Assembly (NCBI GenBank): GCA_035645275.1
Contig: DASQMX010000012.1
Coordinates: 1 to 61,347 of the forward strand
Length of the DNA stretch: 61,347 bases
Reading direction: 5' to 3'
Source of the DNA: Paranoxybacillus sp035645275
GTDB lineage: Bacteria; Bacillota; Bacilli; Bacillales; Anoxybacillaceae
A model generated the notes under the pieces. The model saw only the letters and a program-made list of their open reading frames with translations, searched no databases and was not told the DNA's origin. The position numbers and the translations under genes are program-made. Of the stretch, positions 8,285 to 16,307 are shown piece by piece; position 1 is the stretch's first letter; each line of letters begins with the position of its first letter.

Positions 8285-8550
8285 TTAGGATCAATGGGAT
8301 GTTGGTCGTATCTTTCGTGTTTTTGAATATCACTCTATGACACTCTTTTATCGTAATAGAATACATGACTTCATACAAAAGGTGTGGTTTTGTTTATCAA
8401 AATAAGGATTTTCTTTGTTTGCCTTAGAATGATATTTTAGGGTGAAGTTGTATCATGAAAGCTCGTGCTGTAATAGATAATGCTGTTTTTATCCCTCCGT
8501 CATCTTTCTAATGTAAAATTCATACATTAATAAGTAAACCAATATTGCAA
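8285..8550. other. intergenic stretch, no gene recognised
   Basis: AT-rich, with no long open frame, no recognisable RNA and no repeat of the families found elsewhere. It presumably carries the promoter of the gene at 8565. Confidence 0.5.
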
Positions 8551-8564
8551 CGGGAGGGATGAAA

Positions 8565-8879
8565 ATGTATTATGCTCGTTTGGTTCGCTATAAATTAGGA
8601 ACTGGGCAAAGACGAATTGCAGAGAGATTGGCAAAAGAATTTGATGCAATCAATAGAAATTTACCTGGATTTAGAGGGAATGTGTATTTTTTTGATGATA
8701 AAGCTGGTGAATATAGAGCTTTGAACTATTGGGATACAAAAACTGATGCAGAAAACGCACATAAAATTTTGTTTCCTAAATTAGAGAATGAACTTAAAAA
8801 CTTTACAAAAGAGAAACCAACTTATAAATTTTTCGAAGTATATGATCCCTTTGAAGGCGGGGACTTGTTTTCTCGATAA
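8565..8879 (+). CDS. small protein, antibiotic biosynthesis monooxygenase-like (ABM fold)
   Basis: A 104-residue protein starting MYYARLVRYKLGTGQRRIAE, with LPGFRGNVYFFDDKAGEYRALNYW-type content (split here: LPGFRGNVYFF, then EYRALNYWDT). This pattern of strand, long helix, G-F-x-G strand and W-at-end-of-strand is typical of dimeric alpha-beta-barrel ABM/YgiN-like proteins. Substrate and function are unknown. ATG 8565 is chosen over 8559 because GGGAGGG (8552-8558) abuts the earlier one. It is a single-gene unit. Confidence 0.6.
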   Translation: MYYARLVRYKLGTGQRRIAERLAKEFDAINRNLPGFRGNVYFFDDKAGEYRALNYWDTKTDAENAHKILFPKLENELKNFTKEKPTYKFFEVYDPFEGGDLFSR

Positions 8880-8991
8880 AAATATGAACTGTAGGCGAAT
8901 AGGTGGGTGAGGTCAACATATCGTTTATTACGTAATAGGACGATAATATGCATTTATGAGACAATTTTTTGTTTAGCTACGGATGAAATGA

Positions 8992-9017
8992 GCGCCTTTT
9001 AATAAGGCGTTTTTTTA
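8992..9017 (+). terminator. Rho-independent terminator
   Basis: GCGCC/AGGCG stem with a short AT loop followed by a 7-T run. It lies about 115 bases after the gene at 8565. Confidence 0.75.
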
Positions 9018-9121
9018 TTGCCTAGAAATTAACATGAAAGAATGACTAGGCTATGATTGAAAAAAGTATAAAAATTTGCGAGAAAGTGTAGGGCAAATAA
9101 CCAACTGTTTCGTCTATATAA

Positions 9122-9928
9122 GTGAAAGCAGATAGAAAGGGGGAGAGTGAGATTCAAGATGAAGCATTAATCGCTAAAGTAAAGAAAGGAAACGAGCATG
9201 CATTTCGCTTATTAGTCGAGAAATACCGGCATTATTTATTTAAAACCGTGTACGCGATTATTCGTAATGAAAAAGATGCCGAGGATGTCACGCAAGAAGT
9301 ATTTGTTCGAATTTATCTCTCACTCCCCCAATATCAATCACAAGGATTTAAAACATGGATGACGTGCATTGCCGTGAACTATGCGATTGATGTAAAACGG
9401 AAAATGCAGCGGCAACGCGAGGAAATATTGGAGGTCATTGAAACGGAAGTTTTCGGAACATACCAATCTCTTTCAGCCAACGACATCAAAAATCAAGAAA
9501 ATTATGTTGCGATGAATATCGTCGGGGATACGATGTATATTACTATAAAAGAAATGCCGCGGAAGGAAGGACTGTTTCATACGATGAGCGCGATGAATCC
9601 AACTGTGATTATTCCCCAACATCTTTCTCTCGAAGTACGTGGGGACTATAATTCAGTACTTCTTTATCCGCGACAGCTCGCCGCCAATTGGACGGTTTCA
9701 AAAGCAGAAGGCGTGCATATTGAATTAAATAAAAATACAAATATTCTCGTAACAGCGGTGACGCGTGAGATGTTAGAAGATGGAAATATAGCGTGGCAAA
9801 GAGAAAGCGCAGAGACTCAAGAAGCCTTGCCAACTCAAACGTTTAAAGGGAAGGTTCAGTTAGGGAACGGAACTCATCATATTTATGTTTTTGATTCACA
9901 ACGTGCAGCGGTACATGTGCTCGACTAG
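9122..9928 (+). CDS. ECF sigma factor region 2 fused to a beta-rich domain (likely deletion fusion)
   Basis: Residues 12-100 are a good ECF sigma-70 region 2 (DEALIAKVKKGNEHAFRLLV, then DAEDVTQEVFVRIYLSLPQY and FKTWMTCIAVNYAIDVKRK). The expected region 4 HTH (about residues 120-170) is absent. Instead a beta-strand-rich stretch of about 145 residues follows (including VIIPQHLSLEVRGDY), resembling the DUF4097-type 'toastrack' domains found at the C-terminus of some anti-sigma factors. The simplest reading is an in-frame deletion joining a sigma gene to its downstream anti-sigma gene. The start is also odd: GTG 9122 has no ribosome site, while AAAGGGGGAG (9136-9145) is correctly spaced only for an ATT codon at 9152. 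CGTCTATATAAG at 9111 resembles an ECF -10 region. Confidence 0.6.
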   Translation: MKADRKGESEIQDEALIAKVKKGNEHAFRLLVEKYRHYLFKTVYAIIRNEKDAEDVTQEVFVRIYLSLPQYQSQGFKTWMTCIAVNYAIDVKRKMQRQREEILEVIETEVFGTYQSLSANDIKNQENYVAMNIVGDTMYITIKEMPRKEGLFHTMSAMNPTVIIPQHLSLEVRGDYNSVLLYPRQLAANWTVSKAEGVHIELNKNTNILVTAVTREMLEDGNIAWQRESAETQEALPTQTFKGKVQLGNGTHHIYVFDSQRAAVHVLD

Positions 9929-10143
9929 AAGGTGAAATGGAATAACTAAAAGCTCGGGTGCCAGCGTATTTTTTAATGAAAATTTTTAGAGGTTTTTGAT
10001 ATAATATCTCAGTTGTTGCATATATTCTTTAATATGGACGTTTGTAAGACGAAAAAATTGCAACAACCTTTTCGTTTCGATATTATGTTAAATAGTGGAA
10101 ATGATATAGTAACTTATCTTATAACAAGTAGGATGATGGGGAT

Positions 10144-11070
10144 ATGAAAAGAGCGAGAATTATTTATAATCCAACATCGGGACGTGAAATATTTAAAAAG
10201 CATTTGCCTGATGTGTTAATTCAGTTGGAACAGGCCGGTTATGAAACATCTTGCCATGCGACAACAGGAGCGGGGGATGCAACAAAGGCTGCTAGAGCGG
10301 CTGTCGAGCGTAAATTTGACCTTGTTATCGCTGCTGGCGGAGATGGTACAATTAACGAAGTGGTGAATGGACTTGCTAATCAGGAATATCGTCCAAAGCT
10401 TGGCATCATTCCGGTAGGAACGACGAATGATTTTGCCCGGGCGATTGGCGTACCGCGCACAATTGAAGGAGCATGTGATGTCATTATCAACGGTGAAGCA
10501 GTGCCGATTGATATCGGCTGTGTGATGAATGAAGGAAAGACGCGTTATTTTGTTAATATTGCCGGAGGCGGCCGCTTAACGGAGTTAACGTATGAAGTGC
10601 CAAGCAAATTAAAAACGATGCTCGGTCAGCTGGCGTATTATTTAAAAGGAATCGAAATGTTGCCGTCGATTAAAGCAACCGAGGCGCGTATTGAGTACGA
10701 CGGAAAAGTGTATGAAGGCGAAATTATGCTGTTCTTAGTTTCGCTTACGAATTCTGTTGGCGGATTCGAAAAGTTGGCGCCAGATTCTTCATTGAATGAC
10801 GGCATGTTTGATTTAATTATTTTAAAGAAAACAAACCTTGCTGAATTTATTCGCATTGCAACGCTTGCCGCAAGAGGTGAGCACATTAACGATCCGCATT
10901 TAATTTATACGAAGGCCAACCGCATTAAAGTCACCTCGCCAAATAAAATCCAGCTTAATTTAGATGGCGAGTATGGCGGCTTGTTACCTGGCGAGTTTGT
11001 CAACTTGTATCAACACCTTGAAGTATTTGTACCGAAAGAAAAAGCCAAACAAATGAGAGCATGGCAGTAA
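10144..11070 (+). CDS. dagK: diacylglycerol kinase (soluble DagK/DgkB type)
   Basis: A 308-residue lipid kinase of the DAGK_cat family. The opening ARIIYNPTSGRE and the glycine-rich AAGGDGTINEVVNGL (about residues 64-78) are the nucleotide-binding motifs, and IIPVGTTNDFAR follows. It phosphorylates diacylglycerol released during lipoteichoic acid synthesis, returning phosphatidate to phospholipid synthesis at the inner membrane face. In B. subtilis dgkB (yerQ) lies next to rlmCD (yerS), and the same pairing is seen here, interrupted by a lipoprotein gene on the other strand. Confidence 0.95.
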   Translation: MKRARIIYNPTSGREIFKKHLPDVLIQLEQAGYETSCHATTGAGDATKAARAAVERKFDLVIAAGGDGTINEVVNGLANQEYRPKLGIIPVGTTNDFARAIGVPRTIEGACDVIINGEAVPIDIGCVMNEGKTRYFVNIAGGGRLTELTYEVPSKLKTMLGQLAYYLKGIEMLPSIKATEARIEYDGKVYEGEIMLFLVSLTNSVGGFEKLAPDSSLNDGMFDLIILKKTNLAEFIRIATLAARGEHINDPHLIYTKANRIKVTSPNKIQLNLDGEYGGLLPGEFVNLYQHLEVFVPKEKAKQMRAWQ

Positions 11071-11092
11071 TTATCAAAACCTAAAATTAATC

Positions 11093-11129
11093 AAGGTAAG
11101 CACATATTAACTATATATGCTTACCTTTT
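11093..11129. terminator. Rho-independent terminator
   Basis: AAGGTAAGCA / TGCTTACCTT inverted repeat with an AT loop and TTTT tail, 22 bases after the dagK stop. It may also serve the convergent lipoprotein gene. Confidence 0.82.
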
Positions 11130-11218
11130 GTATTTCTTCTTTAACTAATGCCACTTATTAGTGTTTTTAGTTCTTTCCATTTATTTCTCATTTAATGGTT
11201 TACGAACCTTTTGTAGTA

Positions 11219-11737
11219 TTAATAGACTGAGTATTCATCATAACCAAAATATTGTTTTTGTATTTTATATAAGAGTTCATCTAACTTGTCTTCGTCTCCT
11301 GATGGCCCATTGGTCATAAAATCTTCACTGCATTTGGATTTATCAGCAGTTACATAAAACCCAGTGTAACGTATATCTATTTTTTCATGGCCGACAGGGG
11401 CTGTTTCAAATCTCCCTGTTCCGAACACATTTACGCAATGTGGGTTAATTTTTTTTCGCTTTCCATTGTCATTAACATAATAATATTCATCGGTAACGGT
11501 TCCATAGTCCATATCCGGTGTGGATGTCACATAAAAGCCCTCTTCGTTTACAGGAATAACATTGTATTCTCCTTCTGTTTGTAGCTTTGGAGCTCCTTTC
11601 ACATTGTAAAAAACATAAACAGCTCCTTCATAATCTTTTGGAAGAAGATAAATGTCATTCGTTTTGGAATCATCATAACAACCATTCAACAAAAGTGTTA
11701 AACATAGAAAAAGTGATAAAAATAACCTTTTTTTCAA
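11219..11737 (-). CDS. hypothetical lipoprotein (DUF6843-like)
   Basis: A 172-residue secreted protein with a classic lipobox: basic start MKKR, hydrophobic core LFLSLFLCLTLL, then LLNGCYDD with Cys20 as the lipidation site. The mature part is beta-rich (DYEGAVYVFYNVKGAP, then EEGFYVTS) and resembles small Bacillus lipoproteins annotated as DUF6843; that name is from memory. It is encoded against the direction of its neighbours and is more AT-rich, consistent with insertion between dagK and rlmCD. Function is unknown. Confidence 0.7.
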   Translation of the reverse strand: MKKRLFLSLFLCLTLLLNGCYDDSKTNDIYLLPKDYEGAVYVFYNVKGAPKLQTEGEYNVIPVNEEGFYVTSTPDMDYGTVTDEYYYVNDNGKRKKINPHCVNVFGTGRFETAPVGHEKIDIRYTGFYVTADKSKCSEDFMTNGPSGDEDKLDELLYKIQKQYFGYDEYSVY

Positions 11738-11882
11738 TTTCCAACCTTCCTTTTGTTTATATTGAACATACTACCTCTAATCATTATAGTATAGTTGGGT
11801 ATTAACCTGTTCTCTTTTTTGTGTCTAAAACAATTGTATGATACAATCAGTGCAGCATTTTTACGAAAAGGAAGTAGGAACG

Positions 11883-13280
11883 ATGACAAAAATAGAAGCT
11901 CCAGTTGCAAAAAATGAATACTATGACGTGACTTTTGAAGATTTAACGCATGACGGCGCCGGTGTTGCGAAAATCGATGGGTTTCCAATTTTCGTTGCCA
12001 ACGGTCTGCCGGGGGAAAAGGCAAAAATTAAAGTCATTAAAGTGAAAAAAGGCTATGGCTATGGCCGCTTAATTGAACTATACGAACCGAGCCCGGATCG
12101 CGTTGATGCGCCGTGTCCGATTTATAAACAATGCGGCGGCTGCCAGCTTCAGCATTTAAGCTATGAAGGGCAGTTAAAGGCAAAGCATAAACACGTCAAA
12201 GAAGTGCTGGCGCGCATCGGGAAAATTGAGGATGTTACTGTTCACCCTGTGCTTGGCATGAGCAATCCGTGGCGTTATCGCAATAAGGCGCAAGTGCCGG
12301 TTGGCGAGCGAGAAGGTGGGCTGATCGCCGGCTTTTATCAGCAGCGCAGCCACGAAATCATCGATATGGAATCTTGTCTCATCCAGCAGGAAATGAACGA
12401 TGTTGTTGTGCAAACGGTGAAAAATATTTGCGAAAAATATGGCGTGAAAGCGTACAATGAACAAACGCACAAAGGTGTGATCCGTCATATTATGGCGCGT
12501 TACGGGGCAGTGACAAAAGAAGTGATGGTCGTCCTCATTACGCGCACGGAAGATTTGCCGCATAAAAAGAAAATTGTTCAAGAGATTATCGAAACCGTCC
12601 CAAACGTGAAGTCTATCATTCAAAACATCAATCCGAAACGAACGAACGTCATTATGGGTGACGAGACGAAAGTATTGTGGGGAGCGGAGTACATTTACGA
12701 TTACATCGGTGACATTAAATTCGCAATTTCGGCCCGTTCCTTCTATCAAGTCAATCCGGAACAGACGAAAGTGCTGTATGAAAAGGCGGTGGAATATGCC
12801 GAATTAACAGGCGAAGAAACAGTCATTGACGCATACTGCGGCATCGGCACAATTTCCCTCTTTTTAGCGAAGAAAGCGAAAAAAGTATACGGTGTGGAGG
12901 TTGTGCCGGAAGCGATTGAGGACGCGAAACGCAACGCCAAGCTCAACGGCATTGATAACGCCGAATTTGCGATAGGAGAAGCGGAAGTCGTTATTCCGAA
13001 ATGGTACGAACAAGGCATTCAAGCGGACTGTATCGTCGTCGATCCGCCGCGAAAAGGCTGCGACGAAGCCTTGCTGAAAACCATCATTGCCATGAAGCCA
13101 AAACGCGTCGTGTATGTGTCCTGCAACCCGGCAACATTGGCAAGGGATTTGCGCATCCTTGAAGATGGCGGGTATAAAACATTAGAAGTGCAGCCGGTCG
13201 ATATGTTTCCGCATACGAATCACGTCGAAAACGTCGCGAAGCTTGTATTGAAAGAAGAAACAAGCTGTCTTGATTCGTAA
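11883..13280 (+). CDS. rlmCD: 23S rRNA (uracil) C5-methyltransferase, RlmCD/RumA family
   Basis: A 465-residue protein with an N-terminal TRAM domain (about residues 10-70), an Fe-S cysteine cluster (CPIYKQCGGCQLQH), a SAM-binding fold (DAYCGIGTISLFLA) and the catalytic VSCNPATLARD with DPPRKGCD. It methylates U747/U1939-type positions in 23S rRNA. In Bacillus one enzyme, YerS/RlmCD, does both. ATG 11883 follows AAGGAAGTAGG; an upstream in-frame ATG at 11838 lacks a ribosome site. Synteny with dagK supports the call. Confidence 0.95.
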   Translation: MTKIEAPVAKNEYYDVTFEDLTHDGAGVAKIDGFPIFVANGLPGEKAKIKVIKVKKGYGYGRLIELYEPSPDRVDAPCPIYKQCGGCQLQHLSYEGQLKAKHKHVKEVLARIGKIEDVTVHPVLGMSNPWRYRNKAQVPVGEREGGLIAGFYQQRSHEIIDMESCLIQQEMNDVVVQTVKNICEKYGVKAYNEQTHKGVIRHIMARYGAVTKEVMVVLITRTEDLPHKKKIVQEIIETVPNVKSIIQNINPKRTNVIMGDETKVLWGAEYIYDYIGDIKFAISARSFYQVNPEQTKVLYEKAVEYAELTGEETVIDAYCGIGTISLFLAKKAKKVYGVEVVPEAIEDAKRNAKLNGIDNAEFAIGEAEVVIPKWYEQGIQADCIVVDPPRKGCDEALLKTIIAMKPKRVVYVSCNPATLARDLRILEDGGYKTLEVQPVDMFPHTNHVENVAKLVLKEETSCLDS

Positions 13281-13355
13281 AAGTCTAAGCGTGGTAGCTG
13301 TCAATTTTAAGGAGAAATTCCAAAACGGGCAACTAGAGGATGTTTGTTTATAAAA

Positions 13356-13456
13356 AAGGGCTGACCCTTAAGTAAAGTATCCGAACCCGCAACCATTATC
13401 TATCGTACATAACATGATGGTTGCGCGGGAGGTCCAACACTGATGGGTCAGCCCTT
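13356..13456. repeat. nested palindromic repeat, copy 1
   Basis: Outer arms GGGCTGACCC / GGGTCAGCCC with an inner inverted repeat around CGCAACCATT / ATGGTTGCGCG. It lies between convergent rlmCD and mapP and ends 6 bases from the mapP stop. It is the most diverged copy of the family (others at 20047, 27600, 28679, 36598, 38964, 43763, 50948, 53881, 59410) and probably acts as a two-way terminator. Confidence 0.85.
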
Positions 13457-13462
13457 ATGTTT

Positions 13463-14257
13463 TTATATTCCTTCTACTTCAATCTCCACACCAAAATGAT
13501 CTGAGATAGCCGGTTGATTTTTGTCGTTGAAAATCACGTTTGAATATTTTACCGTTACAGGCTGATTCGTCAAAATCAGATCGAGACGCAAATCGTGCCT
13601 GTTATTGTCCCAACCGGCAATTTTTCCTTTAACGGTCACTCCGTCATCTTTTTCTTTCGCAAGATGGTAAGTGTCATAAAGGCCTTGGCTCATTAAATAA
13701 TCGTATCCTTCCCCTTGGATGAATGCGTTGTTATTAAAATCCCCCATAAGAAAGAACAGTTCCTCTTGTTTGACATGTTGAAGAAGAAGGTCCGCCTGTT
13801 TTTGAAACGGTTCCTCTTCATCATGCCACCAGCCGAGATGACATGAATAAAAGGAGAGAGCGCGATGATTGTAATGGATTTTCGCTCCGACAATTTTCCG
13901 TGTTTTCCAATAGTTCGTATCGGTACTGTTCGATACGAAGAAGGAGAAATCCTCGATAATGGGATGTTTTGTCAAAATAGCTAATCCTTCTTCGTACACA
14001 TCATAGCCGATATGGGAAAAATCCCAAATGAACGTATAGTCCATTACACCGATTTTTTTTAGTTCTTGAAGCAATACGAACGCGAAGTTATCGTATTTGA
14101 TGTTGTTGTATACGTATGGCGCTTTAATAGACTGACTTACTTCTTGCAAGGCAATGACATCGTATGATTTTTGTTTAATCGTCTGTGCTAAACATTTCAT
14201 TTTTTCGAGTTGATTTTCTTCTTGCCAAGAATGACAGTTTAACGTTAGCAGTTTCAT
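13463..14257 (-). CDS. mapP: endonuclease/exonuclease/phosphatase-family enzyme, probable maltose-6'-phosphate phosphatase
   Basis: A 264-residue EEP-fold hydrolase: LTLNCHSW at the start (metal Asn), IALQEVSQ (metal Glu), CHLGWWHDEE, GDFNNNAF (catalytic Asp/Asn) and the C-terminal SDHFGVEIE (catalytic Asp-His). It follows the PTS permease gene by 4 bases, with its AGGAG site inside the permease end. In Enterococcus an EEP-family enzyme, MapP, dephosphorylates maltose-6'-phosphate made by the maltose PTS. The same pairing here makes that function likely. Generic nuclease or sphingomyelinase-like activity is the alternative. Confidence 0.75.
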   Translation of the reverse strand: MKLLTLNCHSWQEENQLEKMKCLAQTIKQKSYDVIALQEVSQSIKAPYVYNNIKYDNFAFVLLQELKKIGVMDYTFIWDFSHIGYDVYEEGLAILTKHPIIEDFSFFVSNSTDTNYWKTRKIVGAKIHYNHRALSFYSCHLGWWHDEEEPFQKQADLLLQHVKQEELFFLMGDFNNNAFIQGEGYDYLMSQGLYDTYHLAKEKDDGVTVKGKIAGWDNNRHDLRLDLILTNQPVTVKYSNVIFNDKNQPAISDHFGVEIEVEGI

Positions 14258-14261
14258 CACT

Positions 14262-15908
14262 TCAAGCTCCTAAAATGTCTTGAATATCAGATTTTAATAC
14301 ATCGGCTTTTGGACCGTAAATCGCTTGTACCCCTTTATCTTTTAAAATTAATCCTAATGCTCCGTTTTCTTTCCATTTTTGCTCTGGAGCGACTGCGTTG
14401 ATATTTTTTACTGTTACACGTAAGCGGGTCATACAAGCATCTACATCTTCAATATTTTCTTTACCGCCTAATAAATGGATGATAGTTACTGCAAGCGAAT
14501 TTGTTTTTGTATTCTCTTGTTGAGGTGTTGCAGTTTCTTCCGATTCAATATAGTTCCCTGCGCGTCCAGGAGTAGGAAGATTTAATTTTTTAATTAAAAC
14601 GTTGAATATTGTGAAGTTTAGACCAAAGAACAATAAACTTGCTGCCGCAAAGTTAATAAGGTCTTTTGTTAATCCTGCGTTAACAATCATCGGCGTACGA
14701 GTCAGAAATTCAATAAAACCGAAAGCATGAATGCGTAAGTTAATAATATCCGCCATAGCAAACGCTAAGCCTGTTGTAATGGCATAAACAATGTATAGTA
14801 CAGGTGCAATGAACATAAACATAAACTCAATTGGTTCTGTAACACCTGTTAAGAATACAGCTAGAGCAGCAGAAAGGAACATCGGCTTATATTTTTCACG
14901 CTTATCTTTATCGACATTCAAGTACATCGCTAAAGCTACACCCATTAAAGCTGCTGTTGAAAGGATAACCTGTCCTACTTTAAAACGGGCTGGATGCACA
15001 TCAGCAAGCAAAGCGTTATATGTTTTTGTATCACCGGCAGCTAACAAGTTATTTAAATCCGTAATCCATGCGAGCCATAATGGGTCTTGACCAGCAACAA
15101 TTTGTCCAGCTTTTGCACTGGTTAAAATTTGGTAAGTGCCGCCAAGTTCTGTATAGTTCATTGGTACGGTTAACATATGATGTAAACCGAATGGCAGTAA
15201 TAAGCGCTCTAATGTACCAAAAATAAATGGAGCGATGATTGGCGCGCTGTCTTTCGATGTTGCAATCCAGCGGCCGAATCCATTTAACACGCCTTGAACA
15301 AATGGCCAAACGAGCGCCAAAATTAAGGCAGCTACAACAGAGCCTGCAATGACTACAAACGGAACGAAACGCTTTCCGTTGAAAAATGCAAGTGATTTTG
15401 GAAGTTTATCATAATTATAGTATTTATTATATAAAGCTGCGCCTAAGAAACCGGAAATGATTCCGACGAACACTCCCATATTTAACGCAGGAGCACCAAG
15501 TACGGATGTAAAGTAATCTTTTACTACGAGTTCGCTACCTAATAAAGAGTCAACGGTTGCTTTCGGATCTTGCAGCATATCGTTGCTTACTCCGAAAATA
15601 GCGCCTGTAATACGATTAATTAGAATAAAGGCAATTAATGCGGCAAATGCACCGCCTGCACGTTCCTTTGCCCAAGAACCGCCGATGGCAACTGCGAATA
15701 GAATATGCAAATTCACAATGATTCCCCAACCGATATCTTCCATGATTCGTGCAATCGTTTGCACAAAAGCGATATCGCCACCGAACATTCCGATTAATTT
15801 CCCAATCGAAATCATTAAACCTGCAGCTGGCATTACGGCTACTACCACTATAAGTGCCTTACCGAATTTTTGCCAGAAATCAAATGAAGTAAGTTTCATT
15901 TTCTTCAT
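14262..15908 (-). CDS. malT: PTS sugar permease EIICB, glucose/maltose class
   Basis: A 548-residue protein: EIIC membrane domain (about residues 10-435, with TEPIEFMFMFIAPVLY and ERLLLPFGLHH) and a C-terminal EIIB domain with phospho-Cys at about residue 492 in DVDACMTRLRV. No EIIA is fused, so it would use a separate glucose-type EIIA. The co-transcribed EEP phosphatase and upstream LacI-like operator and cre-like sites suggest maltose uptake as maltose-6'-phosphate. Glucose or another alpha-glucoside remains possible. GGAGGAG precedes ATG 15908. Confidence 0.85.
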   Translation of the reverse strand: MKKMKLTSFDFWQKFGKALIVVVAVMPAAGLMISIGKLIGMFGGDIAFVQTIARIMEDIGWGIIVNLHILFAVAIGGSWAKERAGGAFAALIAFILINRITGAIFGVSNDMLQDPKATVDSLLGSELVVKDYFTSVLGAPALNMGVFVGIISGFLGAALYNKYYNYDKLPKSLAFFNGKRFVPFVVIAGSVVAALILALVWPFVQGVLNGFGRWIATSKDSAPIIAPFIFGTLERLLLPFGLHHMLTVPMNYTELGGTYQILTSAKAGQIVAGQDPLWLAWITDLNNLLAAGDTKTYNALLADVHPARFKVGQVILSTAALMGVALAMYLNVDKDKREKYKPMFLSAALAVFLTGVTEPIEFMFMFIAPVLYIVYAITTGLAFAMADIINLRIHAFGFIEFLTRTPMIVNAGLTKDLINFAAASLLFFGLNFTIFNVLIKKLNLPTPGRAGNYIESEETATPQQENTKTNSLAVTIIHLLGGKENIEDVDACMTRLRVTVKNINAVAPEQKWKENGALGLILKDKGVQAIYGPKADVLKSDIQDILGA

Positions 15909-15934
15909 AACCGTGGTCTCCTCCTATTTTATGG

Positions 15935-15954
15935 TTATGGGAACGTTTCCATAA
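15935..15954. promoter_or_regulatory. LacI-family-type palindromic operator before malT
   Basis: TTATGGGAACGTTTCCATAA is a 20-bp near-perfect palindrome centred on a CG step, the form bound by LacI-family regulators such as MalR or CcpA. It lies just upstream of the malT ribosome site and just downstream of a TTGACT hexamer (minus strand, 15957-15962), so a bound repressor would block transcription. The regulator gene is not in the window. Confidence 0.7.
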
Positions 15955-16031
15955 CAGTCAAAATAAAAAATGTAACTAATTCATTTTGGGAGATAACTAG
16001 TTTTTAAGTGAGTGTATGTATCAGCGGTGCT

Positions 16032-16047
16032 TGCGAAAACGTTTTCA
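16032..16047. promoter_or_regulatory. catabolite-responsive element (cre)
   Basis: TGCGAAAACGTTTTCA fits the CcpA cre consensus (TGWAANCGNTNWCA) closely. It lies about 125 bases upstream of malT in the divergent region shared with the AGCS symporter gene. Confidence 0.7.
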
Positions 16048-16123
16048 TTATTTATTCTAATAAAAACGATTTCATAAAGCAATAAAGGAATTTATCATCA
16101 ATGAAATTTATTTTCACTTAAAA

Positions 16124-16183
16124 GGGGTCTGACCCCCATCACATTAAAGTATTAACGCGTTAATTCGGTGGGAGTAAGACCCC
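16124..16183. repeat. GGGGTCTGACCCC palindrome, copy A
   Basis: GGGGTCTGACCCCCAT and, about 40 bases on, GGTGGGAGTAAGACCCC form an imperfect inverted repeat around TTAACGCGTTAA. It is the same family as the perfect copy at 61151-61205. Here it lies between two divergent genes, an unexpected place for a terminator. Confidence 0.7.
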
Positions 16184-16307
16184 ATAACAAGTTATTTTTA
16201 AATACTATATTAATACAATAAAAATAAATTATCATTGTTTTATAACAGATTTTGCTTTATAATTTTGAATAGAAAGAAAATTTTAATAAAAGGGGAGGAG
16301 AGTTTAT

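Noticed and set aside
11838..11882. Upstream in-frame ATG of rlmCD
   Set aside because: It lacks a ribosome site, whereas ATG 11883 follows AAGGAAGTAGG and gives the usual N-terminus.
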